A stretch of 64,000 nt of DNA from Quercus robur (GCF_932294415.1 NC_065535.1:10882282-10946281), one strand, 5' to 3'. Numbered from the stretch's first letter, positions 1 through 20,200 are shown. The notes: generated by a model not told the origin, from the sequence alone. Numbers and translations: made by a program.

Positions 1-31
1 GCTTTGACAGTTCATAAAAATTTTATTGCAG

Positions 32-2996
32 ACAATGTGTCATAGCTCGAGAGATGACAAAAATGCACGAAGAGGTAGGTCCTATGTTACATCAGTACCT
101 CTTTACATCCTGTTCATATTGCTTCATTGGGTGTCTGAGAACTTGGATTGTAATACTTTCTGAATTCTGGATACTAACTTAGTTGAGCTATAATCTTTCC
201 TTACTAAATTTGTGATGAATATAATTGTATTAGGCCAAATACGTACCGCAATGTCTGTGATGGTGACCTATTTGTGGAATGTGATAAGATCTTACTTCAT
301 CAAGCACTTGAATAAAATCTTAATTCTTAAATGGTTTAGTTGGGTATGTGGGGCAGCATGGACAGGTTTTTGATGCAATCAAGGCACTCAAGAGTGATTT
401 CTCTCTCTTTTTTTTTAATGGGATTCCTCTCTCTCTCTCATTCATGTTTATCTTTTGCTTTTAGTACTCTTCAAGCCCTCTAGATCCGATTTTCATTAAA
501 TGATGAGAACAAACACCTACGAGTACTTGCTGAGAACTACCGCTGTTTCAAAGAAGGAAGTTAAAAGATATTTCAGTACTACATTTGTCTAATTTTATGA
601 TGCAGCAAAATAACAGTACCTTCATGGCCATCTTACCCAATGATAGGTCTTAAGAGGAAGATCCAACAGAAAAGGTGACAAGAGATGGCAAAAGTATAGA
701 ACTAGGAACTCAGTTGTTTCTAGGTTTAAGAGACCTAAGAAATATTCCAGATATAAAATGCTTATATAGATGGCAAAGACTGCTAACAGAACTCTTAAAG
801 GACTACTTAAATGAGGCCCATTGTTAATACTACAGTATTAATTCTTAACCACACATGAATCCTTTTAATTGTAGCTCACCAAACTAATCAAAGGTCACAT
901 GTAATCCCATAAAATTTCATAAAGACTACGAACATAAGTGTGGAATTATATGTTGGTAGGCTTATTTTACACTCCTGCATCATCATTAGGCTTTCTTTGG
1001 CACCAAAAGGACATGTCATATTTAATGCTTCTTTACAGTCAGTGAAAGATGCACTTTTTCTTTTCTGTCAATACTTTGTTAATTATGCTTTTGAAATGAA
1101 ATTAAATGGTGGAATGCTTCCATGTACATGTTCATCTTCCAATATAGATACTGTGTGAGTAAATGGAATGAAATACCTTTGTGAAAACAAATGAAGTATT
1201 CGCCTTGTTAACCAAAAAAAGAGTTACTCTCTTGATGGAAAGAAAGTGATTATGTGAAACGTGTTGTGTGATTGGGCATCTGTATTTACACTTGGATTTT
1301 GTGGTTTTCACTGCTTTTGATTCCTGCTGGCTTGGGTATTTCCAGGACCTGTATCTGCAATTGTTGGTCCTTCAGTGGCTATTTAGATTTTGGATTTTCA
1401 AGTAAATTTTATCCATGTGGGGCAGAGGGAGGAAATTTGGTATTTAAGATGGACGAAGGAAAAGGCTAATAAATATATTTCTTGATAGGTAAATAGGAGG
1501 AGGGGGGCTGGTGAAATTCAAACCCCAGTTTCTAGGCACCACAAGAGGTGCTGGACCATTGGGGTATCCTTGAACCCCCAGGAAAAGGCTGATAATGAAC
1601 ATACAATTGCAAAAAGTTATTTAATTAGATACATATGGTGTACTGTTCCAGTAGTTTCTTTTTGGGTCCATACCTGGTTAGGTGTTACAATTTGACCCTG
1701 AATTTTCCCTATTTTTGATAGGGTGATTTTACTTCAACACCTAGGAACCATATTCAACTAAGGATGATAGATTAGTTTGGTCACTTATAAAACATTTCTC
1801 TCCTGTCTTTTCATTATTGTACAATTGAAATAATAGGAAGTTCCATTTTTTTACAAATTCAGGGGAGTCAGACTAGATTAGTTTAGTAACAATATGCTCA
1901 ACGTACTGATTTACATCTGTATGTTATACTAGTTCATCGTATCATAGTTATATGGCTATAATTATACAGAGGTGTCATTTGCAAATTTAAGGGTCAATGC
2001 CAAAATGAATTGACCAATACTATTTTTACTTCTTTTGGATTCCATGTTAATCTGTTTGACATTAATATGCTTTGTGAATTGTCCCTATTGTTCTTGACTC
2101 ACTAATAAAAATAATGATGCCTCATCAGTTTTGGCGGGGTACATTGGCAGATGCAAAAGAAGTGTTTTCAACTTACCAACCGAAGGGGGAAATTACACTG
2201 TTAATTGAAGGGAAGGAAAAATCTATGGTTGAAACTCCGTCAGAGTGTGAGCTTGAGAACCAATTGAGAGACTTGATCTCCAGCGGGCATAGTCTTTCTA
2301 CAGTAATGGCTTCCACTCAGAGAGTTTACCAAATTTTAGTTTTTCCCATACATCTTTATATGTTACAGAGTAGCAATTCAATTTACTAACCAAAATTTTT
2401 AGCTAATTGAAATCAGGGAATTAATGATAGTTCTTAAGACAAATTAAAAGTTGATGATTCTCATCGGCAACAGTTCTCTTTAACATTCACACGTGCATAT
2501 GCATATTATGCAGATATAATACATTCCCAAATAGAATAATACTTTTGTTGCCAAGTAACTACTACTATTCTTAGCTACTTAGCAGCATGCATATACCATT
2601 CCTGTAAAATAATTGAAGCAATTTTTTCTACACACACTATATGACATTTTGAAGTAATTACACAATTTCCCTATGAATGGTAATTATGTTACAAACTGAA
2701 ATAATTGAAGCAAGCAGTAAAGGAATGTTGCAACAAGAGAAGCCTCTAGGACCACATTTTCTGCCTTTTATTTTATTTTATTTTTTTATAAGTAACGAAA
2801 ATTTTATTAATCCTTTCTTCTCTTCATGTATGATGAAAGCTGAGGGTGAGGTTAAGTGTTGCTTATGACAATTTTTATGTGCATTTAGGCTGTCAAGTTG
2901 GTGGCTGGCGGAACATCAGTCAGTAGGAAAACAATATATTCACTTGCATTGCAGAAATTCGGGAAGCAACTCGAAGCAGAGGATGATTCAAATTAA
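32..2996 (+). CDS. RsmI-type 16S rRNA 2'-O-ribose methyltransferase, C-terminal part (5' end outside window)
   Basis: Three exons are visible: 32..74, 2129..2302 and 2889..2996 (stop TAA at 2994). All have GT-AG borders and joining phases, giving about 107 C-terminal residues. The first exon encodes the REMTKMHEE stretch and the second begins FWRGTL, which is the run typical of RsmI/YraL tetrapyrrole-methylase-fold enzymes. The last exon encodes the AVKLVAGGTSVSRKTIY region and ends LEAEDDSN. Bacterial RsmI 2'-O-methylates C1402 of 16S rRNA with S-adenosylmethionine; the plant homologues (for example Arabidopsis At1g45110) are expected to act on organellar rRNA. The catalytic N-terminal domain and any transit peptide lie upstream of the window. 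The intron 75..2128 is large and holds a SINE. The gene converges on the CKX gene. Family assignment is confident; the organelle is inference. Confidence 0.85.
1472..1580 (-). mobile_element. tRNA-derived SINE in the RsmI-like intron
   Basis: Read on the minus strand, the segment carries a tRNA-like head with a B-box-like GGGTTTGAATTTC and an upstream A-box-like stretch. It is bracketed by near-identical direct repeats of ggaaaaggctRata (about 1458..1471 and from 1581), as expected for target-site duplication. The family is not identified. Confidence 0.6.
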
Positions 2997-3026
2997 TGCC
3001 AACCACACTGTGAGTGACACTACGTG

Positions 3027-3391
3027 TTTACTCCTAGACTAAAGAGCAGGTCATCGTGTGTATTGAATCTTTCATCCAAGGTGACCTGTTGCTGTCCACA
3101 TCTTAATGCATATTGCTATTGCCCATCTTTGCTTGCACCAATGTTAGATTGAACAAGCAAATCTGTGCTTGGCAAATTTTTGTGGGCTTCATCTTAGTAT
3201 CTTTTGTTTACTCCTGGACTAAAGAGCAGGTCATCGTGTGTATTGATTCTTTCATCCAAAGTATCCTGTTGCTGTCCACATTTTACTGCAAATTGCTGTT
3301 GCCCATCTTTGCCTGCACCAATGTTATAGATTGAACAGGCAAATCTGTGCTTGGCAAATTTTTGTGGGCTTCATCTTAGTATCTTTTGTTT
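3027..3391. repeat. Tandem duplication, about 180 bp x 2, in the 3' flank of the RsmI-like gene
   Basis: Copy 1 is about 3027..3206 and copy 2 about 3207..3391. Both begin with tttactcctRgactaaagag and end with catcttagtatcttttg, with scattered substitutions and a 2-base insertion in copy 2. They start about 30 bases after the stop codon, so they probably lie in the 3' UTR or just past it. Confidence 0.85.
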
Positions 3392-5525
3392 ATGCTGGGA
3401 TGGAGTGCCAATAGTGGAGCAGAAGTAAAGGTAAGACTTTTCTCCCCTTTTTAAATGTCACTGTTTAAGCTTTGAATATCACATGTAATATTTTCTGAAT
3501 TTTAGTAGAAACATTAAAAGAAAAATAGTGACAGTGTACTATGTATGTGCAACTTTTTATCCTTGTGCAGTTCCAAGATGCTTCAAGTACATCTTTTCTT
3601 CGAGAAAGTTGATATATGCCAGCAAAGCTTGGACATACCAACCAGATACTTCCAAATAGAACATGCAATTGATTTACTTTGAAACCAAAATAGAAAGTTT
3701 GGGTCATGGCTGGTGAAATGACCTGCAACAGTCTCAATTGTAATGAATCTTACCCACAAAGTTGGCTTAGTAGCTGCTTAGAGTTTGTCTTGCTGCCGAC
3801 AATGTGTCTTCTATGGTGGGACCCTTGGGAAATATGGATTCCTCTTCTCTTTTCTCCCTCTCTCTATGGATTGTTCTTTAGGTAATATATTTTCCAATTA
3901 AATTTAATCATACAGTTGTATAGGTCAATAAGTCACAAGGTTTGAACTTAAATTCTCCTTTCAAAATGAAATCACTCTTTGCATTGCTTTGTTTAATTTA
4001 ACCATGTGGTTGAATTTAATTGAAGAACCTAAGTTACAGTATTTAGGGAATTATAATTAAGTTTTTCTTATAATTTTGTTCAAAGTATCACTTAGGAGAA
4101 AAAATAATGAACAAGTCCCTGTGTAATCTCAGTTAAGTTTGATTACATGGGTTTGTAAAAGTGTAAATAGGAAGACCAAATATTTATATTATAAAAAAAT
4201 TGTTTGCATGTAGGAACTTCTCACAACAAATAAGTCGTGGGGTTCAAAAGTTGTGAGAGGTCGGCAGCAATTAGAAACATTTATGTAACAACAATAACAA
4301 AGTCTTAGTCCCAAAATTTTGAGAACGGCTATGGATCTGAGGTCATGTTCTCTAATTGACATGTCATTTTTCATTATTTATATTAATATTATTTTTAGTT
4401 TTCCTCTACCTTTTTTTGGTTCCCTTGACTTAGATCAACTCACTCTTTTTTATTACATCACTCACTCTCCTCTGAACATGACCAACATATTTCAAGCACT
4501 CTCTCTCTCTCTCTTATCTTTTTATCAATAAGGGCTACCCTCTTTTTAAGCGAATATTCTTATTTCAAATCTTATTATTTCGTGTATTCTCGCTTATCTA
4601 TTTTAACATTCTCATTTCCCTTACACTTATATGCACTACTCAGCATTCAATACCATAAAGCATAGCTGATACGTTTCTGTAAATTACAAAAAAATAAAAT
4701 AAATAAATGATCTATTTCTACAAGAAAGGGAAACATGAGATACTAGTATACTTTCCCCAAATAAGTTAAATATATGATCCGCAATTATATTGAGGAAGAT
4801 ATGGTGCCAGACCATATTAGAGGAACTGGAACCAGCTGTGTGGAAGATGCCGCAGACAAGATCCAGAGGCAAACCAGACGGGCGGTCGGGATCACGGGCA
4901 CTGCAAACCAACAACATGACATGTGCACTGCGTGATCATAGACCCCACTTTTCCTATCCCCTTCTTTTAACTTGTAAATTTTCTATTACATACAAATATA
5001 CCTTCCCAAATCAATTGCCATCATCAGAGAACAATTCCTCAACCACACCACTCATGAAAGAAAAACAAAACACCCCTCGTTAATTTCCTAATCACTTTTT
5101 AATTAATTAAGGAAAATGTTAACAAGAACAGTAAAATGCTCTTTAAAAATGATTTATTGTGTCAGTAAAAAAAAAAAAAATTATTATGGGGTTTAGTTAG
5201 AAAAAAAATTGGCATGAATTAATGAAAGGGGATGAAAAGCTGAAATAATAAGTAAAACTAAAAAAATCAGTTAAAAATTTAACATTAAACAATTTATTAT
5301 CGGTACTTTATAGTGCTCGTTAATACAATCCTTAAATAAATCATTAAAGAACAAAAATTTCATAATTTCCCATTGCTTCCAATATATAGTTGAGTTTATG
5401 TACAAAATTATATTAATTCCTAAAAGTCAATTAAAAAAAAAAAAAAACTACTACTATGGTCTATAGTCTATATGTAGTGTGTGCTTGGGGGGTTCTTGAA
5501 TCATTGATTGATTTTTAGAGTTTCA
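3392..5525. other. Intergenic, no gene recognised
   Basis: Spacer between the convergent RsmI-like and CKX genes. It is AT-rich with homopolymer runs. A less AT-rich patch at about 4790-4920 has short open frames on both strands, but neither resembles a known protein or shows splice context. I support nothing here. Confidence 0.6.
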
Positions 5526-12012
<6,487 letters not shown>

Positions 12013-12110
12013 TTTTTTTTTGTGTTTAGCACTATTGCTTTTGTTTATTTAATAGTTAACAAAGAAAATGAAAGGGATATATATAGAAGAAGAACAATGA
12101 AGGTGGGGGG
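12013..12110 (-). promoter_or_regulatory. CKX core promoter and 5' UTR
   Basis: A TATA-like ctatatatatccc (coding sense) lies at about 12074-12087, roughly 65 bases upstream of the ATG at 12012. That fits a short leader and supports this start codon. A transcription start cannot be fixed from sequence alone. Confidence 0.5.
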
Positions 12111-12511
12111 TGTAGGATAAGAAAAAGTTGGTACCAATGAACGAAGTGTTTTGGGAAAAAAATCTTTGTGGCAGAGAGTTATAGAAGTGTGTGTGGGTTT
12201 GGTTTTGTGGGGGGGGGGTAACGTAAGCCGGACTGTGTTTTTAAAGATTTTCTACGCAACATGCAAGGGATTCTCTGATCTATTTTTACCACGTTATTTG
12301 TTTTTGATTTGCCCACATAGTGTTAAAATGCAACGAGGAATTCAAGAAGGTAAAAATAATAATAATAAAAAACCAAACTATGTGTATGGATATCTCTCTC
12401 TCTTTTCTTTTCTTTTCTTTTCTTTTATGTCTAGGATATAAGATACAGGTTCTCAATTTATAGGACAAGGTAGGGAAAGAGTCTTTGGGGTTATGGGAGG
12501 GGTGAGATAGA

Positions 12512-12666
12512 CACGTGGATGTTCACGTGTGAGGATGAGGAGACACGTGCGGTGGGAACAGTTATGCTCCTGTAAATGGGTCCCTTTATTTTGTGTGTAA
12601 AATGTGGGGCCCACATTTGGATACGGAGGATCTGTGTGGGGACGTGAGCAAGGGAAGGTTCACGTG
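12512..12666. promoter_or_regulatory. Cluster of four G-boxes (CACGTG) upstream of CKX
   Basis: Perfect palindromic CACGTG hexamers occur at 12512-12517, 12524-12529, 12544-12549 and 12661-12666, about 500-655 bases upstream of the CKX start codon. G-boxes are bound by plant bHLH (PIF type) and bZIP (ABF, HY5, GBF type) factors. Four in 155 bases is well above chance and suggests light- or abscisic acid-linked control; that role is inference. Confidence 0.55.
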
Positions 12667-12719
12667 GTTTCAGACTCTGGGATGGTGTTGAGCTTAAGCA
12701 AAGTGCAAACCAATAAAGA

Positions 12720-12760
12720 TTCTCTCTCTCTCTTTCTCTTTCTCTTTCTCTTTCTCTTTT
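12720..12760. repeat. (CT)n / CTTT pyrimidine tract
   Basis: A ctctctct run followed by tctttctcttt repeats, just upstream of the G-box cluster relative to CKX. A shorter tctctc/tttct tract is at about 12391-12425. Confidence 0.9.
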
Positions 12761-13829
12761 GCCTAGTTTCAAATTCGAAATTTTCGAATAGATAGACATC
12801 AACGTACAGAAGCATATGCTTGAACTAAAATTTAAAAAAAAAATCTAAAATTGGTGGAAAAAAGTGATGCATTTATATAGTTTCATGTATATCTCGATCA
12901 CTCACAATTTGTTCCATGGTAAGTTATACGGTAAATTATAGTCTTAACATTACCTGTTTGAAATAGTACCCATATATAAAAATGATACAGTCATGATCAC
13001 TAAATAATGCAATAGAGCCCGTCAATTTTGAAGTCCAAGAAATTCACAATATCTAAGCCTTAGATTACAAGGGCAGTTACAGTCTGCTAAAACAATGATA
13101 AAGAACAAGTGGGTGCTTTCAGATTAGTCAATTTATAATTTTGTAGTAGTAGTCTAGTAATTATTTAGTTTTTTTTTTGTCCCTACGGGGATATCCGATA
13201 ATTATTTAGTTTTGCTACAAAATGACAAGTTGCCAATTGCCAAGTGGGTGTTCTGTTCGGCAACAACCTTTGGGATTTATTCAATTTTTTTAATATTTAA
13301 CCTCGATTATAATGTGACAATAACAAGATATATAGTGAATCTTTATCAAAGTTTTGGAATATTGTTTTTTTTTTTTTTCACTTTTTTACCTTTAGGGTAA
13401 AAGGATGTGTGCTAAATCTTAATTGTAATTGGGCAAGATGTGATCCAACCTCAAAAGTAGAGAATTTTATATTTAATTAAAAGGGACGAAGTTGCCTAGA
13501 TATTACAGTGCAATAACAAAGTTAATTAATCGTAAATAACAATTGTTTTCTCATTTTCATGGAGTGACTAAAGTCTTAGTTTAGGCTGTTAAATAAATGT
13601 TAAAATCTACTTTATTCCATAACTTGGACATCATTAAAGTGAAAGAAAACGAATGGACAGCGAAATGGAGCTATTTTTTCCTCAAAATTTTGTGATTTAT
13701 TCACAAACCAGAGCAAGGCATATTTTTTAAAAGAAAAATGCTTGTCTACTTCTTGGGGCCTATTAGCCAAGAATGAAAATGATTGTCCAATCAATTTGAG
13801 CATCTTTTAAATTTAATGCATGCTAGACG

Positions 13830-13960
13830 CTTGTTTAGGTTCAGTGCTTCTAGTGCATTGGACCCGGTCAAATAGTGATACGTGTCCAAAAGTGAGCACA
13901 TGCCATCATCTCAACAGGTCCAGTGCTACTAAACACTGAACCTAAGCCTAACCCAACAAA
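13830..13960. mobile_element. Foldback MITE-like element
   Basis: The left arm ttgtttaggttcagtgcttc and the right arm, ending aaacactgaacctaagcc, are imperfect reverse complements with a short central spacer. No transposase or clear target-site duplication is visible. Confidence 0.55.
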
Positions 13961-14002
13961 TAATAGCCTTTGCTCCACAGTACTTATTATAACAGTTTTG
14001 AC

Positions 14003-14146
14003 ACAAAATTTGACATGTGTATTAAGTGCGTAAAAAAGAACATGCAATCCAATAGTTGAATTTTCAAAATATGTAATAATTTTAATGATATTGAGTAAGG
14101 TTATAGTCTTAGACTACAACTAATTTTGTAGTTAAACTTTGTCTAT
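14003..14146 (-). mobile_element. Truncated copy of the MITE family found at 34914-35333
   Basis: Reverse-complement similarity to the 5' third of the element in the uL15 intron: the attgagtaaggttatag block, the cyclic aatccaaYRgttgaaTtttc block and the terminal gtagttaaactttgtc are all shared. The opposite terminus is missing, so this is a fragment. Confidence 0.6.
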
Positions 14147-14399
14147 AATATATTGTTGTAACTATTTTGGGAGAATTTCACTATTTTGAGGCTACAAACA
14201 AGAATGTCAACTACACAAATTTTAATTTTTTTTTTCCATAATGCTTAATGTGATCTATTATATATGACCAATATGTAATAAAATTCCTAAAAAAAAAAAG
14301 TATAATAAAAGTAATATCAATATATAGTGGATCCATATAAAAATGACATTACTCTAATAATAACTTATTACCTTGTAACTTAAGTAATTTTTAGTTATT

Positions 14400-14521
14400 C
14401 TTGGAGCTTAGTGAATGATGCTCTTTTTCCTCACATTCACAGTAGGGTCCATTTATTAAATTTACGGTAAGGTCCACCATGAATGTGAGAAGAGGGAACA
14501 TCATTTCATTATACTCTAGGA
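14400..14521. mobile_element. Foldback MITE-like element
   Basis: The arms at about 14400-14450 and 14471-14521 are reverse complements (gaatgatg...cctcacattcac against gaatgtgaga...acatcatttc). The element is about 120 bp with a short spacer. Confidence 0.6.
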
Positions 14522-15604
14522 ATACCTAATAATTTTCTTCATAATTTCGGGAGAGAGATTTTCTATCCATTTAGGGTTTTAGGCTCAAGGAATTAAAGCT
14601 CTCTTGATGTTTGTTGAAATGATTCTCTCGCTATGAAACTCTTAAGAAACTCAATGTTATTGAAAACTCATAATAATAAACTCAAAGATAACCTCGTCAA
14701 GAGAAAATCAACAACAAACATTGGGAGAGGTTTTTCTTTTTTTGATAATTTAGGCTCAAGGAATTAAGGTTTTCCTAATGTTATTGAAATAGTGACCTCT
14801 TCCTGTAAAAAATGTGCAAAGCAAATTGCCTAGAAAAGATAAGAAAATAAACAATTAAGGGGGGTGAGGGTGGAACGAACTCTAGTTGTGCCAATTTTAG
14901 TATGTAGTTATATTTTTCTCATTTCACTTATTTCAAATCCAAATTGTGTCCATTTTGAAGTCTCAGATATATATTTTGTAATCAAATAAGTTTTTCAAAA
15001 TAAAAAAATCCATGATAGTGTAAAAAACATGAATAAAATAACAACAATTCATCATCTTTTAACAAACTGTAAGCTTGTTATGGTTGAGCAGTTTTTGAAC
15101 CAAACTCAACCCTAGCACAATTCTATTAATACAACTCAAATTTGGTTCAAAAACTCAACCCTAGCACAATTCTATTAATATAACTCAAATTTGATATGTT
15201 TTGATACTACAATTTTCCAACATATGTATAAATCCTAGCATATTGCATTCAGTACATTCGAGCACTTTTTTGGCCATTACATTTATTAATATTAATGGTC
15301 CGTTTAGATAGAGGGAGAAAGAGGGGGCGGAGATGAATAGAATAGAGTTGACCATAAATTAGACTAAATAGGCCTTAAATTAAAAACTAAAGTTTAAAAC
15401 ACACCATTGCAGGGCTTATAATATGACAAGAATTATTGAAAACTTGAGATCAATTCTCTTGGTAGTGAAACATGAATTTTGGTAAATAAAGCTTCATTCA
15501 AGAACTGTTGTGTATGGCTTGAATTGCAAGCCTTAAGCCAAGTCGATCATGTTAGTTTGATGACCGAATCCAATTTGTAATTGGAAACCTCCCTTTGCCG
15601 AGGT

Positions 15605-15637
<33 letters not shown>

Positions 15638-17070
15638 TTATTTTTATTCTCTCTTGTTTAATCTTGTATAAACAGTTCGTTTTTCACAACAAGAACTAAC
15701 AAAAACAGAAATAGTTCTATATATGCTGGATTAAAGTTATTTAAAACTAACAGAAATGACTGTGTTCATATGGAGAAGGTATTTGATATATAAATAATAC
15801 CATGACAGCAGTATCAAAATTCAATAAGTGTAAGACATGTTAGTAAATAATAACTAGCTCACTAATAATTGAAAGACATGTGTTAGTAGGTAGCTATTTT
15901 TACACGTGTCTCTCGTTTATTGAATTTTAATACGGATGACATGATATCATTTAACACAAAATACTTTTTCGTTCATATGATGTTAATTATGAACAACGGT
16001 CTTCGACTTGGCAGCACCTTATTTTTACTAAATAAAATTCATTTGTTCTACTCTTAGTGTTTCAATTTATGTTTCACTACTTATAGCCTATCATGTGTTT
16101 AATTTTTTTTTTTTAATTATAAACTTTGGTTATTTTATAAGTGAAAAAAAAAAATTCACATTGGGCTTTTATTCATGTTTACTAAAGCACAGCAAAATTA
16201 TTCACCTCTTGCTATATAGACATGACTGATTTGGCACCTTTCAAAGGTCCTAATCAAGTTTTTGTACTCATCAACAAGAGAAAAGAGCTATTTGGTGGTG
16301 AAAAACGATTACGATTCGTCTGGAAGACCAAATTGAACCAAAGAAACATATGAGGTCACGATGGGGTTAGGCAAACGTAGAATTGAGTAACTGATCACAA
16401 GAAATTAAAGCTATTATAGGGACATAACAAAAATTTACAAAAATTTCATAACATTTCTAAATTAACTTACCACCTTACACATGGGCTACAAAAAAAAATT
16501 ACAAATTGTAAAGGTCTATATATGAGATAATAGCTAAGTTCATACAAAATAAAAGTGTTGTGAAATTGTTATGAATTTTTATCGTGTCATTTTTAATTAA
16601 AGAATGAATTTTATATAAGTTATCATTTATGGGTGTGAATAGGAAAAAGAGAGGAAGATATACAGGTGTGAACAGTAGTACTAGTTTTACTCCTCAGAGA
16701 TGTGACAAACTACTATTTCTCGTGTACTTTCACTGTCACAATTAGGTATGAAAGTATGAAACTGAGACATATTATCGTTGTATGGGGTTCTTTAGTCAAA
16801 CCAATGCTTTCAATGTGGAAAACTTATTCGATTGTTTACATATACGCACAATCTTTTTCTTTAATACTATATATGTTCCTGTCACAACGCCTAATTTCCT
16901 TTGAATTTGGGAAAGCAACATGAGTCCTGGCCATCAAAAACAATGTTTCTCATGTATTTTCTAGCTTTTTATATGTAGATAATTTTAGTTATTAAAAAAA
17001 AACATATATAGATGGTTTAAATTATAAGTGAATATAACGAGTATCAAGAAGGAAAATTATTGGTGTCTTT
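14522..17070. other. Intergenic, repeats only
   Basis: No gene is recognised. It holds two diverged copies of a ggctcaaggaattaa block (about 14582 and 14753), a 49 bp tandem duplication of the aactcaaccctagcacaatt unit (15102..15193), and a (TA)n(TG)n microsatellite at about 15606-15638. Confidence 0.7.
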
Positions 17071-17076
17071 TGAGGA

Positions 17077-17262
17077 AAATTATTAAGTACTTTCGGAGTA
17101 CTATAAATGCGTATTCATTCCTCTCATATGAATGATAGGTTTCACTATGAATTTAATTAGTGAAACCTACCATTCATATGAGAGGAGAGAGTACGCATTT
17201 ATGATAATGTGAGAGAAAGAAATACGTATTTATAGTATTCCGAGAGTACACAATAATTTCTC
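17077..17262. mobile_element. Foldback MITE with long arms
   Basis: The outer arms (about 17078-17109 and 17228-17259) and inner arms (about 17109-17145 and 17159-17196) are reverse complements with few mismatches. The centre is atgaatttaatta. The right half has an extra 25 bases, so the hairpin is asymmetric. No coding capacity. Confidence 0.7.
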
Positions 17263-20200
17263 GTCTTTTGAAATAGGATAATAGAAGTTTTTATTGTAGG
17301 ACAGAACCAAAATTTATTATGCAGAGATATAACTGATAACATCAAATAATTTTTCTGTTCTTTTCTTTTTTTTCCTCTTCTTTTAGATGAACATTTTAAT
17401 GAAAATATCGCACCTACCCGGTCCTCAGTCTCGTGTCCCAATTTAAATATCTTACTATGAAATATAATGGTACAACCGTACAATTATTAATAAAAGAAAA
17501 AAGAAAATGTTTCTAAAAAAAAAAATTGATAATGATAATGATCTCTCTAAAATGTCTTTATTTTATCTCAAAAATTGTGGAACGAGAACGACTTTTCATC
17601 AAAATTTAAAAAAAAAAAAATATATACATAAGATAAGAAATTGAACGAGTAAGATCGCTTTCATTTTAAGTATACATGTATTTTAGGATGTCTTGGAAGT
17701 TGGAAAAAAAGAAAAAGGAAAAAGAACAATCAAATTGAGAGAGAGGGAATTAATATATATTATTAAAGTTGTTACTTGTCAACAAAAACTAACTTTACTA
17801 TTGAGTATTGGCCAAACTTAAGTTGAAGCACATTGCTTATTTTGAAAGGCGATGATTGCTTTAAAATGCATTTGTTGATATATATATACACACATTTCGC
17901 AATATGATACAATCCAATAATTATTATTTAATAATAACTATGTAGTATTTTATGTAGCTAATAATTACCAGAGGTTTTGAAAGACAAGAATGCGATAGTA
18001 GTATAGTACTGTGCCCAAGAATCTGCCTTCGATTTTATTGGCTCTGATAGAGTATGACATTCTTTTTTAGGTAGTAAGAATATATAAAGTATCCAATTCC
18101 TAAGTTCTATAATATATATATATATTATATATCCACATAGATGGACTTTGGAAATCCAAATCCAAATCCACTTCTTTATTTTTTTTATTCGGGTGTAATC
18201 AAGAACAGTGGACAATAATTTATGTAATGTAATTTTATATCAATATAACCATGACCAATTGTGCACTCAACCAATACTGGGGGCAGACATAAATTCAATG
18301 CAATATGATAGTAGTTTTTTTTTTTCCACAACCCTATGTTGTTCACTCTAGGCATATGCGACCTATTAGAGGACCCACAATTTGAAAGAAGCATCTTGCT
18401 TGATTAATTTGCTTTACTCTTATTAAAGAATAACAAGCTGTTAATTCATTAATGTGATTTGTAATCTATGTCATTCCCATTCTACTCTTGTCCGATATCC
18501 AAAAATAACAACTATAATTAATGATAATGAAAAGAATGAATGCAAGTGGTTTTATGATCCATAGGCATCTGTCCCTATCTGTTTAATTTCAGGAGTAGTT
18601 GGCATAATTTGGCTTCTTTTTTTGTTTTTTTTGGTTTAACATCCTATACGTTAAAATAAAGTCGAGTAGGTATGTGATTTACCCATGGTGGGTTGGATGG
18701 TTAATTTATCCTTTGTATTAAACAAAGACAACAAAGAAGTACTCACTTGAGAGAGTTTATTGTCATTGATTTATAGGTTTGTACATAAATCAAATAAATT
18801 GCCTTAAAAAAAAAGAGTTATACATTCACAACATTTTTACAACAAATCTTAAATGGAAGTTTGTTACAATAATTTAAATATGAATTTACTATTAAAATTA
18901 CTTTCTTACCCACTAATTATAGCAAACAATCTACCAATTAGAATTATTTGTTGTAGATGTAGTATTTCTTACCCAAAAAAAAAACGCCAATTATTGAGCA
19001 TTGAAAGTAGGCAAATATTGCTTCTTAGTTTTATGTCTTCCTTATACGAATATAAGGTAAGGAATTCAGCAAAAAAAAGAACAGGTAAGGAATATAATTC
19101 AGAAAAAAAAAAGGGGGGGGGGGGGGGCGGGGGACATTAGGTAAGGAATATAATTCAGCAAAAAAAAGAAAAAGAAAAAAATCATATAGCTAGGTTAAGG
19201 TTCACTTTCTTTCAAGAATAAAGTTTGAACTGTCAAAACTTTTACGTGCATGAAAGGGAACAAAGAAAATCTTTGTATATCTTTCTTTTATCATTCACTC
19301 ATCTTGTCTTTCTTTCGAGATAAAAACCCTTCTTTCACAAACCTTTTTCTGTGTCTCACAGAGTGCAAAACGTTAAGCATCATGGCCTACAACACTGTCA
19401 CTTTATATAGACAAAGGCTTAAGAAACAAACACGACCACACTTATTTGTTAGTATATAAGGGAGAATCAACCTTTTTATAACCTGACATCAATTATTCCA
19501 CAGATTCGATTCTTCTTTTCTCCAGTTTATGTGCAAGCTAAATGATAAAAATTGTACTATGATATATATATAGCAGAGAGACCTCAGTGGCTTATGAAAT
19601 CCTATCTCGGCTTTAGAAAAAGAATGGTACATAGTGCATGGAATGTGATAAAAAGATATAACTAGGTTGCTTCTCTTGCTTTTTGCTAAATTTACAGCTC
19701 ATATCTCCATTGTTATCATCATTATTATTATTGAAATCGTCTGGGTTTTCAACTTTACCATATAATTGCGCAATGCATGCTAGGGCATGAGCATGTTGTG
19801 GAAATTATTGGAGATCAAATATCATTCTTTTATAAATAAGAGAAACATACGTGCAAGCAAATAAGTGAAACATCCGTGCAAGAATATAATTGGTTCTCAT
19901 ATATATGATTCTATAGCTTAGGTTAGACCTCGTATCACAAAGATAGTTTTTTCAAAGAATGATGTAAATAAACAAAAGCTAATGTCTGTAATTCTTTAAA
20001 CACATAGATTTGCTCATTAATTATAGTGTTAAGAAACATAAACAAAGAATCAAAATAAGCCTTCTATTGACATTATTTTATCAACACCAACCACTCCATG
20101 CCATCTCAATAACATACTGAGAAAATTTGTGTGTCTCGGTTTTCAAATTTGATATAACCTATTAGATACAGTGGTACAAATCTGACAACTGCACCCAATG

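Noticed and set aside
4790..5083. Open frame in a less AT-rich patch downstream of CKX
   Set aside because: No domain, no splice context and an overlapping open frame on the other strand of similar length. Treated as chance.
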